From Bacillota bacterium (GTDB lineage: Bacteria > Bacillota_I > Bacilli_A > Acholeplasmatales > Acholeplasmataceae), in the NCBI GenBank assembly GCA_023431045.1, contig JAEYXZ010000081.1, positions 1 through 6,753 on the forward strand: a DNA stretch of 6,753 nt. Reading direction: 5' to 3'. Below are positions 5,342 to 6,753 of the stretch, in pieces; positions within the stretch are counted from its first letter, which is position 1, and each line of letters opens with the position of its first letter. The notes under the pieces are model-generated. The model was given only the letters and a program-made list of their open reading frames with translations. It was not told the origin of the DNA and did not search any database. The translations under genes and the position numbers were made by a program.

Positions 5342-6753
5342 ATGAATGAACAATTAATATTAGATGTTGCTAAAGATTTAAAACTACCTAAAAGTAAGGT
5401 TGAGGTTGTTTTAAATTTACTTGCAGAAGGAGCAACCATTCCCTTTATTGCCCGCTATCGTAAAGAAGCAACCGGTGGTATGGATGAAGAACAAATCTTC
5501 GACATTAATAAAGCGTATGAATATTCTGTAAACTTATTTAACCGTAAAGATGATGTGATTCGCTTAATTGATGAAAAAGGGATGTTAACCGAAGAATTAA
5601 TAGCTGAGATCTTAGCGGCAACGAAACTTGTTGAAGTGGAAGACTTATATCGTCCATTTAAAGAAAAGAAAAAGACTAAAGCAACCGAAGCAATCGCTAA
5701 GGGTTTAGAACCACTAGCTGATTTCTTACTAGGCTTTCCATCAACAGATGTTTTAGTAGAAGCACAAAAGTTTGTTAAAGATGATGTTAAAGATGTCAAT
5801 GAAGCATTAGAAGGCGCACAGTATATTATTGCAGAACGAATTTCAGATGATGCGAACTTCCGTAAAGCTTTAAGAGATTACTTATTCAATCATGGTTTAA
5901 TCATTTCTTCAGTTAAGAAGAATGGTAAAGAACTTGATGAAAAGAAAGTCTATGAATCATATTACGATTATCAAGAACCAATTAATAAGATCAAACCGCA
6001 TCGAGTACTTGCCCTAAACCGTGCTGAAAATGAAAAGATTGTTACGGTTAAACTTGATGGAACAAAAGAAGGTATGGAAACCTACCTTAAGAATAAAGTC
6101 ATTAAGAAGTCTTCAAATGCAGATGTTTATTTAAATAATGCTGTTGAAGATTCACTAAAACGCTTAATCTTCCCATCAATCGAAAGAGAAATTCGTGCTG
6201 AATTATCAGATAAAGCAGAAGATGGCGCAATTGAAGTGTTTGCTGATAATCTACAAAAACTATTACTCCAACCACCACTAAAAGGTAAAGTTATTTTAGG
6301 GGTAGATCCAGCGTTTAGAACTGGTTGTAAATTATGCGTTGTTGATAAGAATGGTAATGTCTTAGAAAAAGGTGTCATCTACCCACACGAAAAAACTCAA
6401 GGTGGAAAACCAGATCCAAAAGATTTAGATGATGCTAAATTAAAGATTAAAGTTTTAGTCTTAAAACATAAGATTGAACTTATTGCAATTGGTAATGGAA
6501 CAGCATCACGTGAAACTGAAAGTTTCATCGTTAATACCTTAAAAGAAAAAGGTTTACTAATTAAATACGTCATTGTTTCAGAAGCAGGAGCTTCCGTTTA
6601 CTCTGCATCTGATATCGCTCGTGAAGAATTTCCTGATTACTCCGTTGAAGAACGTAGTGCAGCAAGTATCGCAAGACGTCTCCAAGATCCACTTGCTGAA
6701 CTTGTAAAAATTGATCCAAAATCAATCGGTGTCGGTCAATACCAACATGATGT
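5342..6753 (+). CDS. tex: Tex-family transcription accessory protein, 3' end missing
   Basis: Translation from the ATG at 5342 stays open to the window edge (470 codons; full Tex proteins are about 720 residues). Tex (YdcI in B. subtilis) is a cytoplasmic nucleic-acid-binding protein related to the core of eukaryotic Spt6 and linked to transcription. The N-terminal helical part holds the hallmark ATIPFIARYRKEATGG (31-46) and EVEDLYRPFKEKKKTKAT (97-114), followed by HRVLALNRAE near 220-229. The YqgF/RNase H-like domain begins with GVDPAFRTGCK (320-330, Asp322) and continues with GNGTASRETE (384-393) and SEAGASVYSAS (413-423). The visible end, RRLQDPLAELVKIDPKSIG then VGQYQHD, leads into the helix-hairpin-helix region. 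That region and the S1 RNA-binding domain lie beyond the window. It follows a terminator at 15 bases, so its promoter is unclear. The family call is very secure; the exact role in this organism is not. Confidence 0.96.
   Translation, partial: MNEQLILDVAKDLKLPKSKVEVVLNLLAEGATIPFIARYRKEATGGMDEEQIFDINKAYEYSVNLFNRKDDVIRLIDEKGMLTEELIAEILAATKLVEVEDLYRPFKEKKKTKATEAIAKGLEPLADFLLGFPSTDVLVEAQKFVKDDVKDVNEALEGAQYIIAERISDDANFRKALRDYLFNHGLIISSVKKNGKELDEKKVYESYYDYQEPINKIKPHRVLALNRAENEKIVTVKLDGTKEGMETYLKNKVIKKSSNADVYLNNAVEDSLKRLIFPSIEREIRAELSDKAEDGAIEVFADNLQKLLLQPPLKGKVILGVDPAFRTGCKLCVVDKNGNVLEKGVIYPHEKTQGGKPDPKDLDDAKLKIKVLVLKHKIELIAIGNGTASRETESFIVNTLKEKGLLIKYVIVSEAGASVYSASDIAREEFPDYSVEERSAASIARRLQDPLAELVKIDPKSIGVGQYQHD

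Noticed and set aside
5455..5799. 114-residue Ser-rich open frame on the - strand
   Set aside because: It is antisense to highly conserved tex sequence and looks like reverse-complement bias.
6127..6378. 83-residue open frame on the - strand
   Set aside because: It is antisense to the conserved YqgF-domain part of tex and has no supporting signals.
1..6753. CRISPR array, mobile element, tRNA or phage genes
   Set aside because: No direct repeats with spacers, no transposase or integrase motifs, no cloverleaf-like segment, and almost no non-coding space; codon use looks uniform.

Overview
The window is AT-rich, tightly packed DNA with every gene on the + strand. It looks like a low-GC relative of Bacilli with a reduced gene set, most likely an Acholeplasma-type mollicute or a close neighbour such as Izemoplasma. 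The reasons are the Firmicutes-type cluster hprK - lgt - ppaX - trxB - whiA, the almost complete lack of intergenic space, and the standard genetic code: TGA ends whiA and tryptophan is written TGG, unlike Mycoplasma and Spiroplasma, which read TGA as Trp. The taxon is an inference from style and gene order, not from a marker gene.

Positions 1-4503 form one operon whose promoter lies left of the window. It holds hprK (5' end missing), a fused lgt-ppaX gene, trxB, whiA (TTG start) and acpS. Junctions are an 8-base overlap, a 1-base overlap, a 3-base gap and a 4-base ATGA overlap, so internal promoters are unlikely and translation is probably coupled. HprK phosphorylates HPr on serine or removes that phosphate by phosphorolysis. 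The latter releases pyrophosphate, which PpaX-type enzymes hydrolyse. Here the PpaX domain is the C-terminal half of the membrane enzyme Lgt. TrxB reduces thioredoxin, WhiA is a DNA-binding regulator, and AcpS activates acyl carrier protein.

Positions 4504-5341 are a second unit. A well-formed sigma-A-type promoter (TTGTTT, 17-base spacer, TATAAT) lies directly behind acpS and drives an unrecognised 241-residue single-pass membrane protein, which is followed by a strong intrinsic terminator.

From 5342 to the right edge is the first 470 codons of tex, a nucleic-acid-binding transcription accessory protein, cut off by the window end. It starts 15 bases after the terminator with a strong ribosome binding site and no visible promoter.

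Most of the window is conserved housekeeping sequence. Four points stand out: the Lgt-PpaX fusion, a thioredoxin reductase that has lost the arginine motif normally used to bind NADPH, the cysteine-free orphan membrane protein, and the absence of rapZ and yvcK between trxB and whiA. I see no mobile element, CRISPR array, tRNA or rRNA.
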